A program made the translations under genes and the position numbers. A stretch of 64,000 bases of DNA from Lumbricus rubellus (lineage: Eukaryota; Annelida; Clitellata; Crassiclitellata; Lumbricidae), in the NCBI GenBank assembly GCA_945859605.1, contig OX243815.1, positions 24,472,837 to 24,536,836 on the forward strand. Reading direction: 5' to 3'. Numbering within the stretch: the stretch's first letter is position 1; each line of letters starts with the position of its first letter. The notes beneath the pieces are model-generated. The model was given only the letters and a program-made list of their open reading frames with translations, made no database searches and was not told where the DNA came from. Shown piece by piece: positions 24,434 to 53,356 of the stretch.

Positions 24434-25187
24434 GTTGCTACCATGCTGACTGACACATGAATCTTTAATAGAACAGCACTTTGTGATAATAGTCATCATA
24501 ATACTATGTGTTTTTAAGGATCTTGTCACAACAGGCTTTCCTTTGCTCTAACACTGCGGTAAGTTGGTATATTCCAGTAGTAGGTCCCAAGTGGTTATTG
24601 CGAAAGACCAAAGCCAATTCACACTACATAATTGTAGTAGGCATATTCCGTTCTCAAATAGAGCAATTAAACAGACATGCCAGTCGATTTCCCAAGAGCC
24701 ATCAGTAACCAGTAGGTCAACCAACCGTCAACGTCGCTTACAGACGTCATTCCATATGATACCCTGCTATGCTGATGAAGACGGGCAGACGGCATATAGG
24801 CTTATGCAGTCCGTAAATCCGCATCCACTAGAAGCCCAGGCACGACGTATAAGCCTAGGCGACAATCATGCGATGCGAAATATCGTCAATAGTAAAAACA
24901 AAGATATGGTAAAAATGTCTTCTTTCTTCACATTATTTTCACAACATCTCTGCGATTTTTGGATTTGTTGAGGATCCCATCGATGATTGAGGTCTATTAT
25001 TTCAATACCTAGGCCACCTGCCAGGTGGCGCCAGTTTACATCAAAGATTTGTACGGTCAAATGTCGTCACCAAGTGAAGTTTCTCTATGTCCGATATTTA
25101 GTTTTGGCCAGCGTTGGGCGTTCAAATGAATCAAATCGGTGTTCGGAATCAGAATTTGGACTGAGAGTTTGCATTGGATTGCGGAAA

Positions 25188-44482
<19,295 letters not shown>

Positions 44483-44649
44483 TTGCAGTGTTGATTGCAG
44501 TGTTGATTGAGTGACTGTAGTGAAGTGATTGAGTGACAACGCCTGGACTGTAGTGCTGTGATGTGTTTACTTCTTGCTTGTCTCAGATTGAAGTACAACG
44601 GATGCCAATCAATGTTGTATTAAGCCTACATCACATACGGTGCATACAT

Positions 44650-44754
44650 GTGCTTGCTGGAAATGTGCTTGCTGAAAATGTGCTTGCTGAAAATGTGCTT
44701 GCTGGAAATGTGCTTGCTGGAAATGTGCTTGCTGAAAATGTGCTTGCTGAAAAG
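44650..44754. repeat. 15-bp tandem repeat, seven copies
   Basis: The unit GTGCTTGCTGGAAAT alternates with a GAAAAT variant, within the presumed CEP89 3' UTR. The 15-base period leaves all frames open, which creates spurious open frames. Confidence 0.95.
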
Positions 44755-45050
44755 CTGTTCTCTAATATGCTTAAATTGTAATTTTGTTGCCGTAAAAATT
44801 ATTCGTGGCTCTGACGAAAAATCAGATAACAGATTGCTTTTTTATTTCACTTAGATTTCAGTAGTTGTCATAACAAGGAAACCGTCTCCAAGCTTTTTTA
44901 CAGGAAGCAATTAATAGGGACTCCACGCAAGTATACTCCCAAGTCCAGCCTATTCCAAATGGCACCCCAAGCATACATACATTGGAGCCCTTTACCTCGA
45001 CTCCATGAACGATGATTGGGTTTCCAGAAAATTTCACATCTCTTTTACAA

Positions 45051-45056
45051 AATAAA
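45051..45056 (+). other. Candidate poly(A) signal for CEP89
   Basis: AATAAA lies about 570 bases after the CEP89 stop. It is the first perfect hexamer I see on this strand after the gene. Confidence 0.5.
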
Positions 45057-46228
45057 AGCATTCAATTAATTACATTTATGACGGCAGATTGACGAATAAT
45101 TACGTTTGCAAAGTAAAAAAAATGCCTTTGGAGATTCAAAACATAATCTTTTGCATTAGAAACAGAATTGTAAGTGGGATGACATCTATGGTTGAGAGTG
45201 AAATTGACGTACACTGTACACAAAATGCTCACAAAATTCCAGTCCCGTAATAGAGAGTCCTTGCGTTGTTAGGATAATGGGAAGGACCATTTAGCCTTAT
45301 TGTTACAATAAATAATAATAGTAATAGTGAGTCCAGAGGAAAGTGGAAGACCTCTCCGTTGAGAGGGATTAATTCAAGCCTGAAGGAAAAGAAGAAGTAA
45401 TAGTGAGTCCTTGGGTCAAGAACGTAGCCAGGATTTTTGTTTTGGGGTGTTTACTCGATCTTGAGCAAGTTAACATGCAACTGAATCAACTGACTAAGGG
45501 GGTTTGGAGAAGCGACGTCTTTTGAAGACTCTTTTTCAGAACTTCAGCAGCTTCCACGTCATCATCATGATTAGATGATCATCGTCATCATATTGACATC
45601 ATCGTCATGATTAGATCATCGTCGTTATCTAATCTGCTGTATAAATAAGAGCTTCAAATTGGTGTGTCAGTAAATGCATTATTTCGTTTCGGGGGGGGGG
45701 TGTTCAAATACCCAAAACACCTCCCTCAATATGGCCTTGGGGCAACAACGAGTATATACTTAAAGCGGAAATACGGTCTATAGTGATCATTTAGCAAAGA
45801 TGTTATGTAATTTAAGTCATTAAACCTAATATAATGTAATGAATTATAATAATTTATCACCCTGATATCATCATTTACAAAGACATTAACCGATGCTCGC
45901 TTCAAATCGAATCACAGCCTATAAACTCATAATCCAAATGCAGAAGACAAGAAAACCTCAACAGACCGTGTAACAGCAAGTTGAAGGAGATTGGACTAAC
46001 ATGCAGTGATAGGTCGAAGGATAAATTATAGAGAAAACAGGCAAACATACCTAGTACAAGAGAAGGAGAAAATGCAAAATCAGAAGCATTCGTCTGATCG
46101 ATACCATGATCTGCATTGAAATAGATCTACTTAGCATCCTCACACGGCATGGCGATGTTATCAGCTGCAGACAATAGGCACAGGCCTACATCGGATACGT
46201 CTCACATTCAGAGAAATTCAAAACAAAC
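45057..46228. other. Intergenic, nothing recognised
   Basis: No coding exon or clear transposon. A short duplicated phrase AATAGTGAGTCC (near 45325 and 45401) and a degenerate ATCATC-rich patch near 45560-45630 are the only structures seen. Confidence 0.5.
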
Positions 46229-47010
46229 CTAGGTCAACTGGATCGTCTTTGTTGCTCCTCTCCGGAATTGCAGTCATCCTTCGATCGCTGCCGGAACCAA
46301 GTACCAGTCAACAGCCAGCGCGCCATGTCAGATACCAGAGCCGACAGAGCTGACAGGTGGCCAGGACGGGCGGTGCCAAAACTGCCGGACTTCTCTGGCC
46401 GCCAGGACGGACGGTGCCAAAACTGCCGGACAAGTCTCCGGCCCCCAGGGTGGACCCGTGCCAAAACTGCCGGACTCTGCCATGGTCTCTGCAATTTAAC
46501 AACACCTTCAAGTTGAAGTTTTATAACTTTTATGCATTTAAGTAGCGCCTTAAGAGAGCTCTACAGGTCGATAAAACATATTAGGCCCTCTAGAAAAGAA
46601 GGATGAAACGTTTCAGGAAGAGCATTGCCAACTGCCCAATCTTCAGGTCACATCACCCACTTTCTCTACAGAAACGGAGTTGGGCAGTAGCAACTTCAGT
46701 CTAAGTCATAAAGTGAGGTAGCAGTAGCTTCCATTTAATGAAACTTTTTGATAGCAAAGATTATTAGCGTCAGCCATTCTTCATCTAGGACAGGCTTTGA
46801 CTGGCTCTCTCAGAGTAATGCAGTGGCCGAGTCTAAATAGGAGGCTCCAAGAGTAACTACTACTAAGATATTCTTAAGCTTGGTTTTTAATAACTTACAG
46901 CTGTTGACGGGTGTTGCTCATCATTCCATCCACAAGAAGCTCCATTTGTCGACGGATGTAGAATCTCCATGAAGCTCGAACGACGACAGTGAACGGCAAG
47001 ATCACCCCAA
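46229..47010 (-). CDS. Candidate two exons of an unidentified membrane-protein gene
   Basis: On the minus strand, 46899-47010 reads GVILPFTVVVRASWRFYIRR and continues MELLVDGMMSNTRQQL. It has an acceptor (GTGTAG) on one side and a strong GTAAGT donor on the other. The phase (two bases left) fits a second exon, 46229-46287, which begins after TTCCGGCAG, reads DRRMTAIPERSNKDDPVDL and ends at a GTTTGT donor. The composition looks like the end of a transmembrane helix followed by a basic, polar cytoplasmic segment. I do not recognise the family and found neither the start exon nor the stop exon. Tandem repeats (46361-46481) lie in the intervening intron. This could be chance. Confidence 0.3.
46361..46481. 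repeat. About 41-bp tandem repeat, three copies
   Basis: Each copy contains GTGCCAAAACTGCCGGAC, preceded by CCAGGACGG or a variant. The three copies differ mainly in the spacer after the core. Overlapping open frames on both strands come from this repeat. Confidence 0.85.
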
Positions 47011-47494
47011 CTACACAACACACCAGATAGGTTTAGCATAGCCATAATTATGGTTTCATGGAATGCAACAGGACATTTATGAATTACTTAAATGACTTAA
47101 CTAACATCTTTGTTAAATGATCACTGTATTTCCGCTTTAGGGACATTGCATAAGAAGATATTCTTACGCTAGTGTTGCAACTATCGGCAGGCCTATAGGC
47201 TAACATAGTAGCCTAGGCCTAGTTGGAACTCCGCCACTGCTCGTGTTTTGGCAGTGCCAGTTCCAAGTCTTTGGAGGAGTTGGACGACATCATAGTTGAG
47301 CAGCAACACCTTTGTATGCAATTGCACCATGTGCGACAGTGTTGTTCCTGTCGCAAGAAACGCCACCTTCCGATTGATGACAATTCACTTGACGGTTCTT
47401 TGCCACTCCAGAAGACGAGCGATGTTGAAAGGAAATGTTTCAGTGATCGCTTCACAACGAAAAGCAACAAACAGATTAACATGGCTCTAATATA

Positions 47495-47580
47495 CAGCGC
47501 TTCTCAACCTTTTTAGTGCGACGACTCCTTGGTAACATTTCAAAAGTTGTGACGACCCCAACAAAATTAACTAAGTTAAC
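47495..47580 (+). mobile_element. hAT-type end, apparently solitary
   Basis: CAGCGCTTCTCAACCTTTTT followed by GTGCGACGACTCC is the classical left end of a hAT/Charlie-like element. I did not find the matching right end downstream, so this is a truncated or eroded copy. Confidence 0.5.
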
Positions 47581-48414
47581 CGTTATTTCCCCTTCAATGC
47601 TTTTTTGGTTTCCATTGTTAGGCTATGTATTTTCACTTCATAGGCTAATTCGAAAACTGCTTTTGGAAACTGCATGAGGTTTCCTAACTCTGCGATTCTG
47701 AGAGCTACCAAGTCCGGGTGTCTAAAAATCTCTGGGCCAATGGGCATTTCCCTCTGTCCCACCCTCTCGACGGCCTTGCTGTTAAGGTCCTTCGCCGACT
47801 TTTGAATTATGTTTTCTAAATGAAAGCCATTTAAATTGGGACATCAAGGTAGGCCATAGGCCTAAGTCTTAGGCCCCCCCTACCTGTCGTTTCTTTCTTC
47901 AGCAGAAAAGAACTTCTTTTCTTCTCATCAATATTTTTTATGAGATTCTTCTGGTTTTGGTGTCTTCAAAACATCAAAAGCAACAGCTAAAATATACACG
48001 TATACCACAGATACTGTTATTTTAATCGAATTTCGAATTTCTCTTGCTTCCGATCGACAAATTTCGATAATTTTCGCATTGAAATGTCTCGCCATGTTAA
48101 CTTACGCTTCATCGACTGTTTCCATGTCACGAAGCAATCACATCAACATGACGTCATAGAAGTATAGGAGCAAGAGTACCAAGATGACGTCTTTTACAAT
48201 TGCGTCATTAGTATAACTTGTCATTGATCCGCAGATGTTAATTAATTATGTAGGCCTAAAATAATTCACTGTCCATGTTTTGAAGCGCATTTACCACATT
48301 ATAATAGGCCTATTATGTGCATTTACTGCATTTCTTTCAATGTGAGTAGGCCAAAGTAAATAATTTTTACTCCACTTGCAGCGCAATTATTGGGACACAG
48401 AACTTCATCATCAC
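47581..48414. other. Intergenic, nothing recognised
   Basis: AT-rich sequence with several copies of TAGGCCTA and no exon-like signal apart from one isolated minus-strand GTAAGT donor near 48097-48102. Confidence 0.4.
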
Positions 48415-48446
48415 CATTACTCTACCGGGGAACCGGTAGAGTAATG
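48415..48446. repeat. Perfect 14-bp hairpin next to the SINE head
   Basis: CATTACTCTACCGG, four bases, then CCGGTAGAGTAATG, followed at once by another direct copy of CCGGTAGAGTAATG. The A-box region of the SINE is therefore present once directly and once as an inverted pair. Confidence 0.85.
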
Positions 48447-48580
48447 CCGGTAGAGTAATGGTTAACACGCTGGCCAAGAGCGCGAGAGGTAGCAGTTTCG
48501 AGCCCCCGTTGGGCGGATTTGATTTGTAGGCTGCTATAATTAGCGCCATGCAATTACAATTGAAGCTGTCTGCTCAGTTG

Positions 48581-48619
<39 letters not shown>

Positions 48620-48620
48620 T
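48447..48620 (+). mobile_element. tRNA-derived SINE ending in (GTC)n
   Basis: An A-box-like TAGAGTAATGG (48451-48461) and a B-box-like GTTTCGAGCCC (48495-48505) lie 33 bases apart, as in tRNA genes. The sequence continues for about 75 bases and ends in thirteen GTC units (48581-48619). The segment cannot fold into a full tRNA and has a different tail from the SINE at 23235, so it is a separate family or a tRNA pseudogene. Confidence 0.55.
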
Positions 48621-49478
48621 CCTCTTAATCTTCACCCTCTGTCTATTGACTTTGTTTTGATTGAGCACCTGTAGACAATTTTTCCCGGCGACTTAGCTTT
48701 TGTGGGCGCTGTAGAAGTTCAGAGTTTACGATTACGATTAAAGCGCTTCCTTCGCATTAATTTTTGTGCCATCGATCAGCGTTCCAATATTGGACACAGC
48801 AAAATGATTCAAATGACAAATAGGCTAGGCTAATAAAGTGGCCGAGGACCCGAAGTCTGTTACAGTAAAGGCGCGTGTTATAAATAGGCCTGTGCCAATG
48901 ACTTGTGTAAAAGATTAAAGAAGCAGGCTGATAGGCCTAGTTCCATCTGCTGAAAATCCGACATCTTGCGGTTTATTCTAATCTAAAGGTGTTAACTTAA
49001 TTAGGGACCTTTTGCACATCTCCGTCGACCATCAGAGCTTCATTAACATCATTTTGCAGCAAGATGAATGTGATTACAGCTTTGTGATAATACAACATGC
49101 AGAAGGATTCGTAATTACACTTTTTAGGCTTAAATGCAAGGCTCCAGTCTAGGTCTATATAGGCCTATAATTATGGATACGCAATCACACATAGCACATC
49201 GAAGACATAGATTCTAAAGATAGATCTCTGCATGCGCTCTTCAAAAGCATGTACGTGTTATAGGCCTACTCGTTTATAAAATTATTTCGGGATGGTCTTG
49301 AGGTGTAAGCCAGGATAAACCTGTCGCTTTCAACCCACTTCTAAGAGATAATTTGGACAAATTAAGGCACCTGATCGAGTCACTCATCCGCAACATATTA
49401 AGAGCCTTTGTAAGATAATTTGACACGATTTAGCATAGACCTGCGTAGTGCGTAGGCCTACGTATAATTGTGTGACGT

Positions 49479-49550
49479 GTGTGTGCGTGTGTGTGTGTGT
49501 GTGTGTGTCTGTGTGTCTGAGTGTGTGTCTGAGTGTGTGTCTGGGTGTTT
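49479..49550. repeat. (GT)n microsatellite
   Basis: GT repeats with interspersed CTGTGT and CTGAGT units. The open frames across this stretch are by-products. Confidence 0.9.
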
Positions 49551-49805
49551 GTTTGCGAATTATAGGGTGTGCATGAAATCTGAAGTTTATTGCCGAAATG
49601 CCATGTCTGTGTTCTGGCGTTGTTGAACGAAAAATTGATATCTGAATAGTCACAATCATCTTGATCGCGTAAATTGTGTGCACGTGCTTTCGAACACACG
49701 CAGTGAAATGTCGTCCATGTCTTATCCCTTGTGTAGTTATGAATGTTTGCTATAGTAGCTCTTCCTATAGACCTACTCTTCTTCGGTATGGAAACTGAAC
49801 AGACG

Positions 49806-49890
49806 CGTGCACACACACACCCACACCCACACAAACACACACCCACACACACACGCACACACACGCGCGCGCGCACCCACACACCCTTGA
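49806..49890. repeat. (CA)n microsatellite
   Basis: CA repeats with CCCACAC and a GCGCGC patch, about 320 bases after the (GT)n run and complementary to it. Confidence 0.9.
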
Positions 49891-50720
49891 TGCCCTGCTA
49901 ATCAATAATTATGAAGCGATTATCTTTATAATATTAAGCTCAAGTGATCAAATGGCTTTTCATGCAACAGATGCATCCTCATGTTCCTCTCATCCAACAT
50001 CCTGCAGCATCTGCAAAACTTATGGCGACTGCAGAGAAAGAATATTGAAGACCAGAAAAAACAGATAAAACGATAGGTGTATACAGATGAGACTTAATTA
50101 ATGCTCAAAAAAGCAATTAGGTAAGTCTTTATGCGCGCTGCGTCTCCGTTCTGTGATTACCTTATAAAAAAAATCTATTTTCCCATCTTACATCCATCAC
50201 GTACATATAATTAATTTTATAATAACCTATAGTTAGTATATATACTTACATGTATAGTCTATACTAACTGCCTAACGATGCTTTTCTTGTGACTTATTTG
50301 TTAATAAGAAAAAAATGTCAGAAGATAATACATTACACAGTGACAGTAGGTAGCATTAATAACTATACACGCAGGATAACATAATATAATTTATTAAATA
50401 ATCATGATCTCGTATTTATTTATTCCTCGGCATTCGTTACTTCCGAATATGAGGGGCCCTCCAAACTTTAGGCCCGGCTGCTACAGCAGTAACAGCACCC
50501 TTTGTACCCACCTTAATGCAAACCTGGAAGCATGCATGTATAGTCTTCATGAGCACATCCTACACGCCGTCCATTCGTCTGCGCGTCCGTCAGTCCATCC
50601 ATGTACCTTTGTGATGTAGAATCTATCGATTCGCATTAAGATGACCGCGTCACGACTGTCGCCTCAAAAGCCTCCCTCCTTCCTATCCTCCGATCTATCC
50701 TTGTGTCGTCATCTAGCGAC

Positions 50721-50727
50721 TATAAAA
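50721..50727 (+). promoter_or_regulatory. TATA box of the peptide precursor gene
   Basis: TATAAAA lies 74 bases upstream of the ATG at 50801. A start site about 30 bases downstream would give a 5' UTR of around 45-50 bases, a compact arrangement typical of highly regulated genes. Confidence 0.65.
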
Positions 50728-50790
50728 CCCGATGCGGTAGGAACAATATCCCGCCAGAACAATTTCATCTGTCGTCTGCTCGAACGAGTC

Positions 50791-50798
50791 TGACGTCA
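50791..50798 (+). promoter_or_regulatory. Perfect cAMP response element palindrome TGACGTCA
   Basis: The full CRE consensus ends two bases before the ATG. Neuropeptide genes are often CREB-controlled, although the element usually lies upstream of the start site rather than in the leader. Confidence 0.5.
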
Positions 50799-50800
50799 TC

Positions 50801-52015
50801 ATGCATCAGTTGCGTCTCGTAATGCGAATCATGGTCGTGTGTTCTCCGACGACGATGCTCTTCTCTCTTTCTTGCTTCGTTCTGTCGACAGGCGGCGTGG
50901 TGGCCGCAGACGGTGAGGAGGTCATCAGGGGCGCTGGTCCGCCATCAGGAGTGGCTGCAGTCGTCCACGGAACACAACGCAACATTCCAGTGGCGATGGC
51001 TAAGCGCTTCTACGAACCGGGCGTCGTCTCGCCCTACAGTAGCCATCTGTTGACGAAACAGCGTCCAGAGAACCTCGATTTTGTCGACTTTCTTCTCGGC
51101 GACGAACAGAAACGAGCGGAAGAAAGACACGAGCAACACCATCAACACAATCAGCACAAACAACACAATCAGCAGCAGCCGTGGGATCCGCTGCGGATGG
51201 ACTACATCGATTTCCTGATCGGCGGGCAAGAGATGGAAGGTCCTTCCGCGTGGAAGAAGCAGCCGTTGTTCAATCGAGGGACTGCTGCAGTTCCAGAAGA
51301 TGATCTAAATCCGAGAGGGGTTCTGACGATGAGAGGAGGAGGACTGCAGCAGCAGCGGGCAGCAGTCAAGTTCAGACCGATGCACGCTTACGAAGAAATT
51401 CTTCGTCGTCGAAAAAGATCCAAGGAAGATTCTAGCAGCGCCATAGATCAGTGGAAGAGTCAGAAAAACGTGAAGGGAACTGGAATCAACAACGGTGATG
51501 GATCCATTTCCGGTGAAGGGCAATCGCAGAACTACGACAGCATGAGCGATGGGATGACGCCTTCTGTTGAACCTGCTGCACAGCTGGACGACAAGTCTCC
51601 AGTGGTAGCCGGGGAATCACAACGATCTGGACTCGATGTCGGTCAGTCGGAGGATGAAGTGGAAAAGAAGGAAGAAGATGGAGAACGCTTCCGTTCTTTG
51701 GCCTTCAACAGAGGAGGAGGAGATGATCGTCCTTCCTACGATGAGTTCATATTCGGTGAGAAGCGACCGATGCAATACCAGAAGCAGACTCATGACGACG
51801 ACATGAAACCATGGCGCGCACCACAGCCAGACATGACTTATGACGAATTTCTTTTCGGCAGAAAGAGGAATTTCCAACAACAACAGCAACAGCAGCAGCA
51901 GCCACAGTCGGCGATTGGTGAGTTTCAAATCGGAAAGAAAGACATGAGTTTCATGAAGCAGAAACCAGAATGCGATGAATTTCCGTTGCGCGATATGGAT
52001 CAACCGGTGAACTAA
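50801..52015 (+). CDS. Putative neuropeptide precursor, single exon, 404 residues
   Basis: An uninterrupted frame whose N-terminus has a hydrophobic signal-like segment (residues 11-35), with likely cleavage after the VVA near residue 35. Met8 or Met11 could also start it. Related blocks recur: LDFVDFLLGDEQKR (92-105), MDYIDFLIGG (133-142), PSYDEFIFGEKR (311-322), MTYDEFLFGRKR (345-356) and AIGEFQIGKK (371-380). The shared core is aromatic, acidic, Phe, two hydrophobic residues, Gly. Basic sites follow or flank the blocks, and the GRKR form would give a C-terminally amidated peptide. Between them are acidic, Gln-rich and His-rich spacers and further basic sites (RRRKR at 202-206). Cys is nearly absent outside the signal region. 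I cannot assign a known peptide family. TATA and poly(A) signals frame it. A fast-evolving secreted protein of another kind is possible. Confidence 0.72.
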   Translation: MHQLRLVMRIMVVCSPTTMLFSLSCFVLSTGGVVAADGEEVIRGAGPPSGVAAVVHGTQRNIPVAMAKRFYEPGVVSPYSSHLLTKQRPENLDFVDFLLGDEQKRAEERHEQHHQHNQHKQHNQQQPWDPLRMDYIDFLIGGQEMEGPSAWKKQPLFNRGTAAVPEDDLNPRGVLTMRGGGLQQQRAAVKFRPMHAYEEILRRRKRSKEDSSSAIDQWKSQKNVKGTGINNGDGSISGEGQSQNYDSMSDGMTPSVEPAAQLDDKSPVVAGESQRSGLDVGQSEDEVEKKEEDGERFRSLAFNRGGGDDRPSYDEFIFGEKRPMQYQKQTHDDDMKPWRAPQPDMTYDEFLFGRKRNFQQQQQQQQQPQSAIGEFQIGKKDMSFMKQKPECDEFPLRDMDQPVN

Positions 52016-52641
52016 AATGGCGGACTGCATGCTTCAGGCATCGAACATAAAACACTTGACTTGTCGTCACATGTTCCTGCATGACGTCTGACTTGAAACA
52101 ACTCTGCGTCTAACTTGAGATTGACTGACTCTAACCGCCGAAGAAATTTAATAATAATTATTGTGGCCCATGCACTTACGGTAGCCTATAGCAGAAACAA
52201 TGCTCTTGAATTTCCTGCGATACCGTTAAGAATCCTGATCATGAGCAATGTAGATTTCCTGCATGATTTCAGAACATTTTTAGGTTTAACATAATATAAA
52301 TCAAATTAATCAAGAATGAAAGATGTCATGTTGAAGTGAAACGTTAGTTTTGTAGCTCGTGGACTATGTCCACTATGTCCAATATCGATATTGACACATA
52401 CCATATATAGTCCACATTAACCGTACAACATGGGCCACAATCGATGTAAGACTTACATAATTATAAAAAGACATATAGATCGCTAAAAATAATATTAGCA
52501 TTTAGTCAGCTGTTTCGCCTGTTCACACTGCAGGGTTGACCAGTATATCTGACTCGTTGAAGGAAAACAGCGTCATGAAAAGACTACTCCTATACTGAAT
52601 GCACTTTAGATCTTTGGACGAATTATCGCCTGCAACGTTCA

Positions 52642-52647
52642 AATAAA
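52642..52647 (+). other. Candidate poly(A) signal of the peptide gene
   Basis: AATAAA lies about 630 bases after the stop at 52015. No earlier perfect hexamer was seen. Confidence 0.5.
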
Positions 52648-53348
52648 TTGGCCTAATTATGATAAAGTCTTAAGACAGAAAACTTATTAGATTTCATATA
52701 ATATTATATTCTGGCCCTTCATCGTAATGCATCATGTCGTGCACGATTATCACCAATTAGGATTAGGCCGGCAAGGCTGCAACAAAATAACCTACGGTAG
52801 GCCTACCTGTATACAGCCTATCTCAGTGGTGACCAACTTGCGCATGCAGCCCCGCGAGGTGATTTCAAGTGCCCGAGAACTTTGTGTAAGAACAGTAAGG
52901 TGAAGTAGCCTAAATGACAATGTCACTAAACACTAATCAACTTGAAAGCTTGTTTCATTGATGCTGTATTTTTGCAAGGGTTACCGGGTTTGGACAGCTA
53001 CCAGTGACAACTCTTATTAATAGCAGTGGCGGTGCCATGGGCGCTCGCGCATAGGGTATGAGGGGGAATTAGGCCTACCCCCAGGAAAATTGGTAGGCCT
53101 ACCAATTTTTTTAATCTTTGGGTTTTAGCAAATTTCTTCGCACCAAAGCACTAATGATGTGACACAATTAAGCTGAAACTCAGAATTTCACTTTTATAAC
53201 TCTTTGAAAAATGCACATACTTGTTCTTAATTTTCTGTTTTGCATTTTTCAAGCTCTTGCTGTGGATGTAGGCCTAACTCTGAAAAGTTTTTACACATCC
53301 TTGAATGCTTAACGATCTATATTTTGTATAGCCTATGCCCTATACTAT
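52648..53348. other. Intergenic with one hAT-like end
   Basis: CAGTGGCGGTGCCATGG at 53024 resembles the left end of the hAT element at 53357, but no partner end or duplication was found. TAGGCCTA copies occur near 52799, 53070, 53090 and 53270. No gene is recognised. Confidence 0.5.
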
Positions 53349-53356
53349 ATAGCCTA

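Larger units (their letters stand above)
23673..25187. other. PEPD-CEP89 intergenic region
   Basis: A short gap between two genes on the same strand. It contains the presumed PEPD 3' UTR (no perfect AATAAA seen), a TA microsatellite and a small element at 24290-24433. An open frame of 135 codons (24564-24971) shows no family resemblance. The CEP89 promoter must lie in the last few hundred bases or overlap the preceding gene's end. Confidence 0.6.
48621..50720. other. Intergenic region before the peptide gene
   Basis: It holds a (GT)n run at about 49479-49550, a (CA)n run at about 49806-49890 with the opposite strand bias, and several TAGGCCTA copies. No gene is recognised. The last about 100 bases must belong to the promoter of the gene at 50801. 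Confidence 0.5.

Noticed and set aside
24564..24971. 135-codon open frame between PEPD and CEP89
   Set aside because: No recognisable domain, no supporting splice or promoter signals; composition is like the surrounding DNA.
47223..47516. 97-codon plus-strand frame with a leucine/glutamate-rich stretch
   Set aside because: No family resemblance, and it runs into a hAT terminal sequence; a competing frame on the other strand is equally long.
48097..48125. Minus-strand ATG followed by a GTAAGT donor, a possible first exon for the 46229-47010 candidate
   Set aside because: Its phase (two bases left) does not fit the next candidate exon, which needs one base; there is no other support.
49384..49882. 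Open frames rich in His/Thr or Cys/Val
   Set aside because: They are translations of the GT and CA microsatellites.
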